Below are positions 25,890-33,738 of a stretch of DNA of 61,172 nt, piece after piece (within the stretch, counting starts at the first letter, position 1; each line of letters begins with the position of its first letter). The notes beneath the pieces are model-generated. The model made no database searches, had not been told where the DNA came from, and worked only from the letters and a program-made list of their open reading frames with translations. The stretch covers positions 1 to 61,172 of the forward strand of contig JAKQCT010000050.1 of assembly GCA_029559035.1 (NCBI GenBank), read 5' to 3'. The position numbers and the translations under genes are program-made. This DNA is from Acidobacteriota bacterium. GTDB taxonomy: Bacteria > Acidobacteriota > UBA4820.

Positions 25890-26666
25890 CTACTCCTCCC
25901 TTTCTATCTTTTTCAGCTGCGGGAAATACCACAGCATAAGAAGAATCATCATTATAAACCCCGCGACGATGAACGCCTTGCCCTCATCCCGCTTCACGAG
26001 AAGCTTCAGCTCGGGCGGCAGGCTGGTTTTCTTCAGCTTGCTGTCCGGAAGGAGGTGTATGCTGGCTCCGTCCCTTACAATTGGTTCAAAAAAGGAGATG
26101 CTCTCCTCCTGCACGCCGGTTCCGCCGCTGAACTCGAGGACAACGGTGCACTGTTCGACCCCGTCCTTCATCGGGCCGTCGAGACCGCAGTATTCGCATA
26201 TTCGTCCCACTATCTTCATCTGTGAACGGCCCAGGGCAACGGCCTCTCCAGGCTTGACCGCGATGACCTTGCCGGATCCGCCGCACAGGCTCATGAAATG
26301 GCCGGTCAGCATCACAATGAAACAGACATGCATCAGGGACGGGGCGAGTTTCAAGAAGAAGAGCCCCGCAGGAACCGTCCTCCACTGGCGCAACAAAGAC
26401 AAGATCCTGTCCGCGGCGCAGGCTGAAATGTTGAGCCCGAAAAGGAAGAGCGCCGAAAGAAGGGGAGGAATCCACCATGCCGCGGAAAAGTTCTTCGCCA
26501 GGTTGGCTTGAAGCCATTGAGACATCAGGGAATATTTCAGCGAACGGAAGATGTCGGGGCTGGCGCCGATATGAAGAACGCCCGCGACAATGCAGAAAAA
26601 GATGGCCATAAGAAGCCAGAATGACAGCCTGAGGTCTCCGCAGAAGCGCAGCAGTTTTCTCAACAT
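25890..26666 (-). CDS. resB: ResB-like cytochrome c biogenesis protein
   Basis: A 258-residue membrane protein resembling a compact ResB/CcsB. It has two helices near the N-terminus, a helix around residues 105-125, a periplasmic loop of about 100 residues and one C-terminal helix with a basic tail. The start LRLSFWLLMAIFFCIVAGVL is typical of ResB. With CcsA it forms the system II heme-export and attachment machine that loads CxxCH motifs. Normal ResB is longer (~450 residues), so this is a reduced form. It overlaps neither neighbour but is one base from both. Confidence 0.65.
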   Translation of the reverse strand: MLRKLLRFCGDLRLSFWLLMAIFFCIVAGVLHIGASPDIFRSLKYSLMSQWLQANLAKNFSAAWWIPPLLSALFLFGLNISACAADRILSLLRQWRTVPAGLFFLKLAPSLMHVCFIVMLTGHFMSLCGGSGKVIAVKPGEAVALGRSQMKIVGRICEYCGLDGPMKDGVEQCTVVLEFSGGTGVQEESISFFEPIVRDGASIHLLPDSKLKKTSLPPELKLLVKRDEGKAFIVAGFIMMILLMLWYFPQLKKIEREE

Positions 26667-26667
26667 T

Positions 26668-27417
26668 TCATAATCCCAGCGATCTAAAGCTCATTTCGCT
26701 GAAGTAACTTAAATAATGCATCAGGAAAAATACCGCGGCTCCGGCCACGGCGAAGACCGATCTCCTTGACGGGTTCCACCACGTCAGGAAGCGCAGATGG
26801 ATATACGCGGCGTAAAAGCACCATATGGCGGCGGAAGTGAGATGCCTGCCCGTCCAGCTGAAAAGGTTTCCCCAGCCAAGATAGCTCCAGTAAGCCCCGA
26901 AAACCTGCGCCGCGCTATACGAAACGAACCCCCAGACCACGAGCGAATGGCATGTCTTTTCGTCGCTTTTCCCCGCGAGGCTCAGCAGGGCGAACCATCC
27001 GCCCAGCAGGAAAAGAGCGTGGGCCATGACTTCCGCGAGGAAGAACATCTGTGAAAAGATTGTCCTTGTCATCAGATAGTGAGCCGGAACTTTCGGGTAG
27101 AACAGGGCGAAAACGGTGAACAGGCACAGCGGAGCCGCACCCCTAAAGACCATATCCGCCGGGTTCTTTCCCAGCCTCAATACCAGGAGTAGGAACGCCA
27201 TGCACCAGGGCAGGAAGAACATCTCCTGAAGCATGGCCCCGGGGGTGAACAGGCCGGCCATCCACCCCCTTGAGACCAGACTTACGGTATGAAACGAGAA
27301 CGCGGCAATGAAAACAGTCTCCGCAACCGCCTGTTTCCCCCGCGGAATAAGGATGCAGAGGAAGTACCCCAACGCCGCGAGATATAGGCATGACAGGAAA
27401 ATACTGTCCAGGGTCAA
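26668..27417 (-). CDS. ccsA: CcsA/ResC-like cytochrome c assembly protein
   Basis: A 249-residue protein with about seven to eight membrane helices and a degenerate WWD-type segment (WSYLGWGNLFSW near residue 183) followed by a His-containing helix, as in the CcsA/CcmC heme-handling family. The start codon is TTG with GAGG 7 bases upstream; no Met lies near the N-terminus. It lies one base downstream of the TonB receptor gene. Together with the ResB-like protein it would mature the single CxxCH protein of the operon. Confidence 0.65.
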   Translation of the reverse strand: MTLDSIFLSCLYLAALGYFLCILIPRGKQAVAETVFIAAFSFHTVSLVSRGWMAGLFTPGAMLQEMFFLPWCMAFLLLVLRLGKNPADMVFRGAAPLCLFTVFALFYPKVPAHYLMTRTIFSQMFFLAEVMAHALFLLGGWFALLSLAGKSDEKTCHSLVVWGFVSYSAAQVFGAYWSYLGWGNLFSWTGRHLTSAAIWCFYAAYIHLRFLTWWNPSRRSVFAVAGAAVFFLMHYLSYFSEMSFRSLGL

Positions 27418-27418
27418 A

Positions 27419-29509
27419 TCAATACCTCAGCGCGATCCCGACGAAAAAGTTCCTGCCCGGGCTGGGATACCATCGTTCCGACTCGTAGCACTTGTCGAAA
27501 AGATTGTTCACGGCTACGTAAGCTTCGACGTGGCTGTTGAAAGTTTTCGATAGTCGCAGGTTGGTGATGCAGTAGCCGTCGGTTATTTCCTCTTCGGCCT
27601 CGGGATCGTCCACCGCGGGCAGCTCGTTGAAATACCGCGAGACATAGGCGGTGTTGAAGTCTAGCCGCATTTTTACATAGGGGATCATGTACCTGATTCC
27701 GAAGTCGATCTTGTCTTCGGGGACATCGGCGACATTCTTCGTGACCCTGTTATGGCTCTTGTCGCGGGCTTGAGTGTAGCAGTAGGAGGCGTTGAATGCC
27801 AGCTCTTCGAGGGGCGAATACGTACCGCCTACTTCGAAGCCTCTCAGTACTATCTTTCCGACATTCTGAAGCTCGCCTCCGTCGTTGAAGGGCCTGGTCC
27901 AGTTTATGAAATCGTTTATCCTGTGTTCGTAAAGCGAAACATCGAAGCTTCCCTTGTTCCCGAAAATGCCGCTGAACCCCAGAGTGTAGTTGAGCGCTCT
28001 TTCGGGTTCCAGGTCCTTATTCCCGCCTTTCGAACCGAAAAGGTCGGAAAGAAGCGGGAAATGTATCTTCTGGGCTATCGAGCCGTAAAGCCTCGCGGAT
28101 TCGCCGATGTTGTAGGTGGCGCCGATCATGGGGTTAAGCTTGTGAACGGTGTCTCCCGTCTCAAGTTCGTTGAAGCGGATGAAATTGCCGTCCCTGTCGA
28201 TCTCGATCTCTTCCGCTTCGGTCACTTTGAACCAGTCATAGCTGGCGCCGAGAATTACCGAGAGGTTTTCTACACAGTTGTATTCGTTCTCGATCCCGAT
28301 CGAGCCTGTTTTGGACATGGAATCTTCATAAGGAAGGTATTCGTCGTCCCTTCCGCTGTGGGAATCCTTTTTCAGGTTATAGGAGAACCGCAGCGTGTAC
28401 CACTCCACCGGTCTGAAGTCCGCGATGACGGAACCGCCGAAGATGTAATCCTTGTATCTGCTTATCCCCAGCTCTTCGGAGAATGTCTCGTCGGAATACG
28501 AGGTCCAGTCGTCGATGTGGTCGTGGTAAAAAAGCTTGGCCTTCAGGGAGAATTTTTCCGTTAACTTGTGCTGGCCGCTCAGGTCTATCCCCCAGTCGTC
28601 GTACTTGGGCATCCTCGCGAAATGGGAGAACGCGGGACGGAAAGCGATAACTCTCACTTCGTCCGTGGCGGGCGGATATTCCTTTTCCCTGTCTATGTAA
28701 TGGAAATTGAGATAGAATTCCGAGCCTTCTTTCGGCGTAACGCCGAACTTCGCCCAAAAACTGTCCTTCTTAAATGCGGAATTCTCGCGGGTCCCTCCGT
28801 CCTCCAGCACGATATCGTAGGTGCTGCCGGGCCTTTGTATGACGGTGCCCGTGACTGGTTCGTAATCGTCGGCCATACGCCATCCGTCCGATTCGTGATG
28901 CGTGTAGTTGAGCCAGTAGTTGAACATTCCCTTCTTCATTCCGTGGGTGAGGGAAAGCCTCGCGGTATCGTCGTTCCCCAGCTCGGCCACGAGCGACGCT
29001 GTGGGGGTTTCAGCGGCATTCTTCGTGATTATGTTGATTATCCCGCCCACGGCGTTCGGCCCGTAAAGCACCGAAGCTCCGCCCTTGGTCACCTCGATCT
29101 TGGCGATGTTGTCGGTTGGGATCTGGTTGAGGTCGAGCTTGCCGTTGTAAGTCTCGTAATAGGGGACGCCGTCGATCAGGACGAGTATCTTGCTCTGGTT
29201 TATTCCGTGTATCTGGACGCTCGACTCGTTCTTCCTTCCGGTCGATACGCGCAGTCCCGGGACATAAAGCAGGGCTTCCGCGACCGTGTTGCTGTTCGTG
29301 GCCGCGATGTCCTCGGCGGTGATCTCCGCCTTTATCGCCACGTTCTCGGCGGCCGGGGGCTTTTCTCCCACCACATACATCTCGCCGAGCGTGAAAACCG
29401 TGTAATCAGGAGTAGGTTCCGCCGACGATTCCTGCGCCGCGGCGGGCATTCCGAGGCACGCGAGCAGGATGATGAGGACCGTTGAAACAAAGATGGCATT
29501 TGTTTTCAT
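27419..29509 (-). CDS. TonB-dependent outer-membrane receptor
   Basis: A 696-residue receptor: signal peptide, a TonB-box-like stretch (YTVFTLGEMYVVG near residue 40), an N-terminal plug domain (AEALLYVPGLRV, SKILVLIDGVPYYE, KIEVTKGGASVLYGPNAVGG) and a C-terminal beta-barrel ending in an aromatic residue (GIALRY). It takes up a scarce ligand across the outer membrane, powered by TonB. The ATG at 29509 is chosen for its AAAGGAG site. The receptor leads an operon with ccsA, resB and the CxxCH gene. A ModE-type inverted repeat lies in its promoter region and a ModE-like gene lies just upstream, so molybdate, tungstate or a chelated form is a plausible ligand (inference). Cobalamin, heme or a siderophore remain possible. 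Confidence 0.9.
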   Translation of the reverse strand: MKTNAIFVSTVLIILLACLGMPAAAQESSAEPTPDYTVFTLGEMYVVGEKPPAAENVAIKAEITAEDIAATNSNTVAEALLYVPGLRVSTGRKNESSVQIHGINQSKILVLIDGVPYYETYNGKLDLNQIPTDNIAKIEVTKGGASVLYGPNAVGGIINIITKNAAETPTASLVAELGNDDTARLSLTHGMKKGMFNYWLNYTHHESDGWRMADDYEPVTGTVIQRPGSTYDIVLEDGGTRENSAFKKDSFWAKFGVTPKEGSEFYLNFHYIDREKEYPPATDEVRVIAFRPAFSHFARMPKYDDWGIDLSGQHKLTEKFSLKAKLFYHDHIDDWTSYSDETFSEELGISRYKDYIFGGSVIADFRPVEWYTLRFSYNLKKDSHSGRDDEYLPYEDSMSKTGSIGIENEYNCVENLSVILGASYDWFKVTEAEEIEIDRDGNFIRFNELETGDTVHKLNPMIGATYNIGESARLYGSIAQKIHFPLLSDLFGSKGGNKDLEPERALNYTLGFSGIFGNKGSFDVSLYEHRINDFINWTRPFNDGGELQNVGKIVLRGFEVGGTYSPLEELAFNASYCYTQARDKSHNRVTKNVADVPEDKIDFGIRYMIPYVKMRLDFNTAYVSRYFNELPAVDDPEAEEEITDGYCITNLRLSKTFNSHVEAYVAVNNLFDKCYESERWYPSPGRNFFVGIALRY

Positions 29510-29599
29510 GGTATTTCTCCTTTCACTGGACATTGTGTTTTTTCTTCCGTCAGGGGGAATATCTCCTTGCTTTTCTTCAGAACGGCGCGTTTAAGGCAC

Positions 29600-29623
29600 C
29601 GTTATATAAAGTGAAGCATAACG
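29600..29623 (-). promoter_or_regulatory. ModE-type operator upstream of TonB receptor
   Basis: An inverted repeat CGTTAT-N12-ATAACG (29600-29605 and 29618-29623), with the same half-sites and spacing as the E. coli modA operator as I remember it. On the minus strand it overlaps a TATAAC hexamer (29606-29601) that could be the -10 of the receptor promoter, which suggests repression by occlusion. No good -35 was seen. Confidence 0.6.
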
Positions 29624-29639
29624 CAATGCGAAAAAAAAA

Positions 29640-30047
29640 TCAAACCCCCAGGTTCTTCATCTCTTTTTCCAGGAATTTCCTGAACTTCCGGTTCAGCTTC
29701 CAGAAAGCGGCGACGATCTTTTCCCCCTCGCCTGTCAGTCTGGTCCCTCCGCCTTTTCTCCCTCCCCTTCCGGTCGTGAACAGGGGCTTTTTCGCCTGGC
29801 GGCCGATCGAATCGAGAAGGTCCCACGCGTGCCTGTAGGACATGTTCATCGACCTCGCGGCAGCTATTAACGACCCGTGTTCCTTTATCCTTTCTAGAAG
29901 GACGATCCTCCCCACTCCCAAGAATGTGCCCTCGGGGCCGTCAACCCAGAGCCTTCCCTTGAGAGCGTAGCCTTTCTTTTCGGCCGCCCCGTCGGCGGGT
30001 TTGGAATCCTTTTCTCCGGGCTTGAATTTTGGTTTGGTTTCTCTCAT
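29640..30047 (-). CDS. modE: ModE-like winged-helix regulator (DNA-binding domain only)
   Basis: A 135-residue protein whose residues ~45-120 match the LysR-type winged helix of ModE: LLERIKEHGSLIAAARSMNMSYRHAWDLLDSI, then the GRGGRKGGGTRLT wing. The Mop/TOBE ligand-binding domains of E. coli ModE are absent, and the N-terminal ~40 residues are charged and probably disordered. The ATG at 30047 has no ribosome binding site but sits just where a strong promoter would start transcription, so the message is probably leaderless. It lies between the cofactor operon and the TonB receptor and is the obvious candidate to bind 29600-29623. Confidence 0.75.
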   Translation of the reverse strand: MRETKPKFKPGEKDSKPADGAAEKKGYALKGRLWVDGPEGTFLGVGRIVLLERIKEHGSLIAAARSMNMSYRHAWDLLDSIGRQAKKPLFTTGRGGRKGGGTRLTGEGEKIVAAFWKLNRKFRKFLEKEMKNLGV

Positions 30048-30054
30048 GGAAAAA

Positions 30055-30083
30055 ATTCTAGCACTCCTCCGGGCGCGATTCAA
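30055..30083 (-). promoter_or_regulatory. Promoter for the ModE-like gene (leaderless start)
   Basis: TTGAAT (30083-30078) and TAGAAT (30060-30055) on the minus strand are exactly 17 bases apart. The -10 ends 7 bases before the ATG at 30047, so the transcript should begin at or next to the start codon. Confidence 0.6.
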
Positions 30084-30109
30084 CCTCGCGGCGCGACCGT
30101 TCAAGACCC

Positions 30110-30715
30110 CTAGACCCGGAAGAGGTCCGGGTATTTATCGCGCATCCTCTCGTAATCTTCAGGACGGTTTATGTTGAACATCGCGTCCGGGTTGCCATGA
30201 AGGAACGGCAGGTCGTTCTCCCCCAGAAGTATCGCATCGACACGGGGAAGGATCTCCGTGAACCTGAAAATGCCTTTTTCCCTGCAAGAGACGAGTTCTT
30301 CGAGCGACGCCCTGGGAAACAGGCTGAACCCCGCGTTCGCCTTCCCGCCTACGAACGGAATTACGGGACAGCATGCCGAAGGATAGTCCCTGAGAAACCT
30401 GACGCCCTCCCCGGGAACAAGGGGCATGTCTACGCTGAGGAACAGGGCTTTTTCCTTCAGGGTGCGGGAAAGACCGGAGATGATACCGCAAAGAAGGGAG
30501 CTTTCCTGTTCTTCTTCCCCCAGGACGGACACTCCCGCTTCCGTAAAGAGGCTTTCTTCGCCTCTCTTGCACAGGATGGCGACCCGGGGAAAGAGCGGCT
30601 TCAGCTTGTCGATCTGATGGAGGTAAAGCGGCTTGCCTGCTATCGTTATGAAACGCTTGTCCCTTCCGAACCGCTTACCCCTTCCTCCGCAGAGAAGAAA
30701 AGCCTCCTCGACCAT
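30110..30715 (-). CDS. mobA: Molybdenum cofactor guanylyltransferase
   Basis: A 201-residue nucleotidyltransferase that joins GMP to molybdopterin to give the MGD cofactor used by both formate dehydrogenases of this window. Motifs: the N-terminal nucleotide loop LLCGGRGKRFGRDK (residues 7-20), SVDMPLV with the metal-binding Asp in the middle, and NINRPEDYE near the end. Length is normal. It is the last gene of the leftward cofactor operon, 13 bases after tupA. Confidence 0.88.
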   Translation of the reverse strand: MVEEAFLLCGGRGKRFGRDKRFITIAGKPLYLHQIDKLKPLFPRVAILCKRGEESLFTEAGVSVLGEEEQESSLLCGIISGLSRTLKEKALFLSVDMPLVPGEGVRFLRDYPSACCPVIPFVGGKANAGFSLFPRASLEELVSCREKGIFRFTEILPRVDAILLGENDLPFLHGNPDAMFNINRPEDYERMRDKYPDLFRV

Positions 30716-30728
30716 CGATCGGGGCTTT

Positions 30729-31541
30729 CTAATCCTGCAAGGGAAGGAAAAGGGGAGAGCCGTACTTCTCCCTGCCGTACCCCAGTATGATCTCCCTCCC
30801 CTTGCCTACGGTCACGAATTCGACGAATTTTTCCGCCAGGGACACATTCGCCGAAGGGGCCTTCGCGGGGTTAACGGGGATCACCGAGTATATATTCACC
30901 AGAGAAGGGTCTTCCCCGGAATAGGACCTCAAATTCAGTTCCTTTTGATGCGAAAGGAAAGTTGCGGTATCGCTGAGGGTAAAGCCGCCTTTCTCCGAAG
31001 CCAGGCGCAGCGTGGCGATCATCGACGACCCGGCTTCGAGGTACTGCCCGCGCGAACCTCCCGTGCCCGCAAGCTCCCAAAGCTTTTTCTCCCTGACGTG
31101 CGTTCCCGATTCGTCGCCGCGCGAGACGAAGATGCGCTTGTTGTCGTTTACCCATCGAAGAATCGAAAGAACGTCTTTTCGGTCAAGTTCTTTCTCCAGG
31201 CCGGGCGGGCCGACAAGCGCGAAATAGTTTCTCATGACCTCGCTCCGTTTCGTCCCGTAGCCTTCGTTGATGAACTTTTCCTCGGCCTCCCTGTCGTGGA
31301 CGAATACAAGGTCGGCGTTGCCTTCCCTGGCGATCCTGAGCGCCTGCCCCGTCCCGACAGCGACGAGGTTGACTTTTGCTCCCGCCTCCTTTTCGAACTC
31401 GGGGACGAGGACATCGGCCAGCCCGGTGTTCTCGACGCTCGTCGTCGTGGCTATCCTGAGCACCGCGGGCGCCTGTCTGGCGCAGGAAAACATGAAGCAA
31501 GAGAGGATACACGCAGCGGCGAACGAGATCATCTTCCGCAT
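30729..31541 (-). CDS. tupA: Tungstate ABC transporter, substrate-binding lipoprotein
   Basis: A 270-residue periplasmic binding protein with a lipoprotein signal (lipobox FMFSC, Cys20). TupA marks: ATTTSVENTGL at about 31-41, FVSRGDESGTH with the oxyanion-contacting residues in the middle, and YSVIPVNP near residue 220. These distinguish tungstate-type TupA from ModA. It delivers tungstate, possibly also molybdate, to TupBC. It is separated from tupB/tupC by five cofactor genes, and its start overlaps mogA by 13 bases. Confidence 0.87.
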   Translation of the reverse strand: MRKMISFAAACILSCFMFSCARQAPAVLRIATTTSVENTGLADVLVPEFEKEAGAKVNLVAVGTGQALRIAREGNADLVFVHDREAEEKFINEGYGTKRSEVMRNYFALVGPPGLEKELDRKDVLSILRWVNDNKRIFVSRGDESGTHVREKKLWELAGTGGSRGQYLEAGSSMIATLRLASEKGGFTLSDTATFLSHQKELNLRSYSGEDPSLVNIYSVIPVNPAKAPSANVSLAEKFVEFVTVGKGREIILGYGREKYGSPLFLPLQD

Positions 31542-32017
31542 TCGAGACTTCCTTTCTCTATCAGTTCCATGGCGTGGGGAAGAAGGGGAGACAGCGTTTC
31601 CAACCCCTCCTTCACGGCTTTTTCGCTTCCGGGAAGGTTGACAATCAGCGCCTGTCCGCGGATACCCGCGATACCCCGCGACAACACCGCGAAGGGTGTC
31701 TTCTTCAGCCCTTCCAGCCTGAGAAGCTCAGCCAGTCCGGGAGCTTCTTTCTCTATGGCGCTCCGGGTCGCTTCAGGCGTGACGTCCCTTCCCCCGAACC
31801 CTGTCCCTCCGGTAGTGATTATCAATCTGCACCCTTGATTGTCGGCAAGGTCCGCGAGAGCTTCATAGATCATCTCCTTCTCATCGGGAACGATCCTCGC
31901 CAAAATCGTCGAACGGGGGAACGTTTCCGCCATCCACGAAGCGATGGCCGGCCCGGACGAGTCCTTTCTCTCTCCCCGTGACCCCTTGTCGCTTACCGTG
32001 ACTATTCCCAGGTTCAC
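31529..32017 (-). CDS. mogA: Molybdopterin adenylyltransferase
   Basis: A 162-residue MogA/MoaB-family protein which adenylylates molybdopterin before metal insertion by MoeA. The motif IITTGGTGFGGRDVTPEAT, the signature for molybdopterin binding, lies in the middle, and the N-terminus reads LGIVTVSDKGSRGE. The start is a GTG at 32017 that overlaps the MOSC stop codon (GTGA) and has a GGTGATGGA site; a longer frame upstream has no support. It overlaps tupA by 13 bases. Confidence 0.85.
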   Translation of the reverse strand: MNLGIVTVSDKGSRGERKDSSGPAIASWMAETFPRSTILARIVPDEKEMIYEALADLADNQGCRLIITTGGTGFGGRDVTPEATRSAIEKEAPGLAELLRLEGLKKTPFAVLSRGIAGIRGQALIVNLPGSEKAVKEGLETLSPLLPHAMELIEKGSLECGR

Positions 32018-32469
32018 TCCATCACCTCGAGCGTGTCGCCCGGGAAAAGCTCGCCAGGCTCGACGACACGAGCGAATATCCCTTCGGTCGGCATCACGCA
32101 AAAACCAACATGCTGGAATATCGAGCACGGGGTAACGCAGGTCTTTCCCTTCTCGGTGATCTCGAGGACGGCGCTCCCGCCTGCCTTTACTCTCTGCCCC
32201 ACTTCGAGAGAAAGCAGTTCGATCCCCTCCGTCAGGATGTTCTCGCCGAACACTCCAGCGGGAAGCTTCAATCCGTCGCGCTCCATCTTCACGACCGATT
32301 CCCTCGCCAGCAGGCTCACCTGCTTGTGCCCAGGGCCGGCGTGGGAGTCTCCATCGAGACCGTGCTCTTTGAGCAGCAGACAGGATTGATGGGGTTCTTT
32401 TTTCACGTGCTTCTCACTGCTGGTGCAGACGGCAAGGATCCTGCCTTTATTTCCTTTTGTAATGGCCAC
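32014..32469 (-). CDS. MOSC domain protein
   Basis: A 151-residue stand-alone MOSC domain, related to the C-terminal domain of Moco sulfurases and to YiiM. Recognisable parts are HGLDGDSHAG with the Lys/Gln stretch GHKQVSLL, GVFGENILTEGI, and the Cys-containing CVTPCSIFQHVGFC segment. These proteins bind Moco or handle its sulfur. The start is taken as the GTG at 32469 because GGAGG lies 5 bases upstream; it overlaps moaC by 23 bases. A start at 32490 is possible but lies deeper inside moaC. Confidence 0.75.
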   Translation of the reverse strand: MAITKGNKGRILAVCTSSEKHVKKEPHQSCLLLKEHGLDGDSHAGPGHKQVSLLARESVVKMERDGLKLPAGVFGENILTEGIELLSLEVGQRVKAGGSAVLEITEKGKTCVTPCSIFQHVGFCVMPTEGIFARVVEPGELFPGDTLEVME

Positions 32470-32920
32470 TTTTTCCTCCGGTCTTTTCAACCAATTGGAT
32501 GTCTGTGATGGTCATCCCCTTGTCGATCGCCTTGCACATGTCGTAGATGGTCAGGCACGCGATAGCGGCGGCCGTCAGGGCTTCCATCTCAACGCCGGTC
32601 CTTCCGGTGCACGACGCTTCGGCCCGGACTATGAATTGCGAATCTCCCTCTGTCGAGATATCGATCTTAATATTGTCCAGCGGAAGAGGGTGGCACAGGG
32701 GGACCAGCGCTGACGCCATCTTTCCGCCCTGGATCCCGGCGATCTTAGCCGTCGTGAAGAGGTTTCCCTTCGGAAGGCCGTTCTTTTTTACGGCTTCCAT
32801 CACTTTCTTCGAAGCCAGCACCTTTCCCTCGGCGCGCGCGGTGCGTCTCGTTTCAGCCTTGCATCCGACGTCCACCATTTTCACTTCCCCGCGGTCATCC
32901 AGGTGTGACAGTTTTTTCAC
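32447..32920 (-). CDS. moaC: Cyclic pyranopterin monophosphate synthase
   Basis: A 157-residue MoaC, which converts the MoaA product into cyclic pyranopterin monophosphate. Strong motifs: MVDVGCKAETRRTARAEG at 15-32, LVPLCHPLPL near residue 73, GVEMEALTAAAIA near 109, and YDMCKAIDKGM. GTG start with AGGAGG 7 bases upstream. It lies two bases from moaA. Confidence 0.92.
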   Translation of the reverse strand: MKKLSHLDDRGEVKMVDVGCKAETRRTARAEGKVLASKKVMEAVKKNGLPKGNLFTTAKIAGIQGGKMASALVPLCHPLPLDNIKIDISTEGDSQFIVRAEASCTGRTGVEMEALTAAAIACLTIYDMCKAIDKGMTITDIQLVEKTGGKSGHYKRK

Positions 32921-32922
32921 GG

Positions 32923-33738
32923 TCAGCCTCCTATTCTCGACATGCTCTCGTGGGGGAAACTGTATCCTTTTTCGTCCTTGAGCCCGACCGCCTTTAAGAT
33001 TGCGTCACTGGCGGAAGGCTCTTCCCTCACCACGACCGCCCGAGGGGAAAAAAGACAGGGGAAGAGCTTGCCGTCGGCCGTCAGCCTGATCTTGTTGCAC
33101 GACGAGCAGAGGGGCGGCCGGTGCGCCCGCGGAGTTTTCTCGACGGGGCCCGATCCCTCTTCGAGGTTCATGTAGGCTATGAACTGAAGGTCAAGCCCGT
33201 TATCGCCGCAGAACCGTCTTATCTTTTCCCTTTCTTCTTCCGGGACGGAAGGCAGGATGATGCAGTTGATCTTCAAGGGTCCCAGCCCTGCGGCTTTCGC
33301 CGACTCTATCCCCTTCAGCACCGTCTTCACGTCCCCTCCCCCCGTTATCTCTCCGTAGAGGACGGGATCCAGGACGTCCAGGCTGATGTTGACCCTCTTG
33401 AGCCCTGCCGATGCCAGCTTCTCGGCGAACCTGTCGAGAAGCGTCCCGTTGGTCGTGAGGCCGAGGTCCTCGATACCTTCCATGGAGGCGATCCGCGCGA
33501 TAAGGCTCTCGACGTTTCGGCGGACCAGCGGTTCCCCGCCCGTGATCCTGACCTTCGTGATCCCCAGGGCAACAGCCTCTTTCACTATCTCCTCTATCTC
33601 CTCCAGGCTGAGTATCGATCCGTGAGCCAATTTAACGAAATCCCTCCTGGGGACGCAGTAGCTGCACTCCAGGTTGCACCTGTCCGTGACCGAGACTCTC
33701 AAATAATTTATTCTGCGTCCGAACCTGTCGATCAGCAA
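32923..33738 (-). CDS. moaA: GTP 3',8-cyclase, compact form
   Basis: A 271-residue radical SAM protein starting the molybdopterin pathway from GTP. The N-terminal cluster is CNLECSYC (residues ~22-29), the GGEP motif is present, and the C-terminal cluster motif is CSSCNKIRLTADGKLFPC, followed by a C-terminal GlyGly as in active MoaA. It is about 50-60 residues shorter than usual: the segment between FIAYM and the C-terminal cluster is mostly missing, and the usual Arg of the CNR motif is Lys. The start is a TTG with GGAG upstream, overlapping moeA by 7 bases; it is the only start that keeps the DRFGR N-terminus. Confidence 0.85.
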   Translation of the reverse strand: MLIDRFGRRINYLRVSVTDRCNLECSYCVPRRDFVKLAHGSILSLEEIEEIVKEAVALGITKVRITGGEPLVRRNVESLIARIASMEGIEDLGLTTNGTLLDRFAEKLASAGLKRVNISLDVLDPVLYGEITGGGDVKTVLKGIESAKAAGLGPLKINCIILPSVPEEEREKIRRFCGDNGLDLQFIAYMNLEEGSGPVEKTPRAHRPPLCSSCNKIRLTADGKLFPCLFSPRAVVVREEPSASDAILKAVGLKDEKGYSFPHESMSRIGG

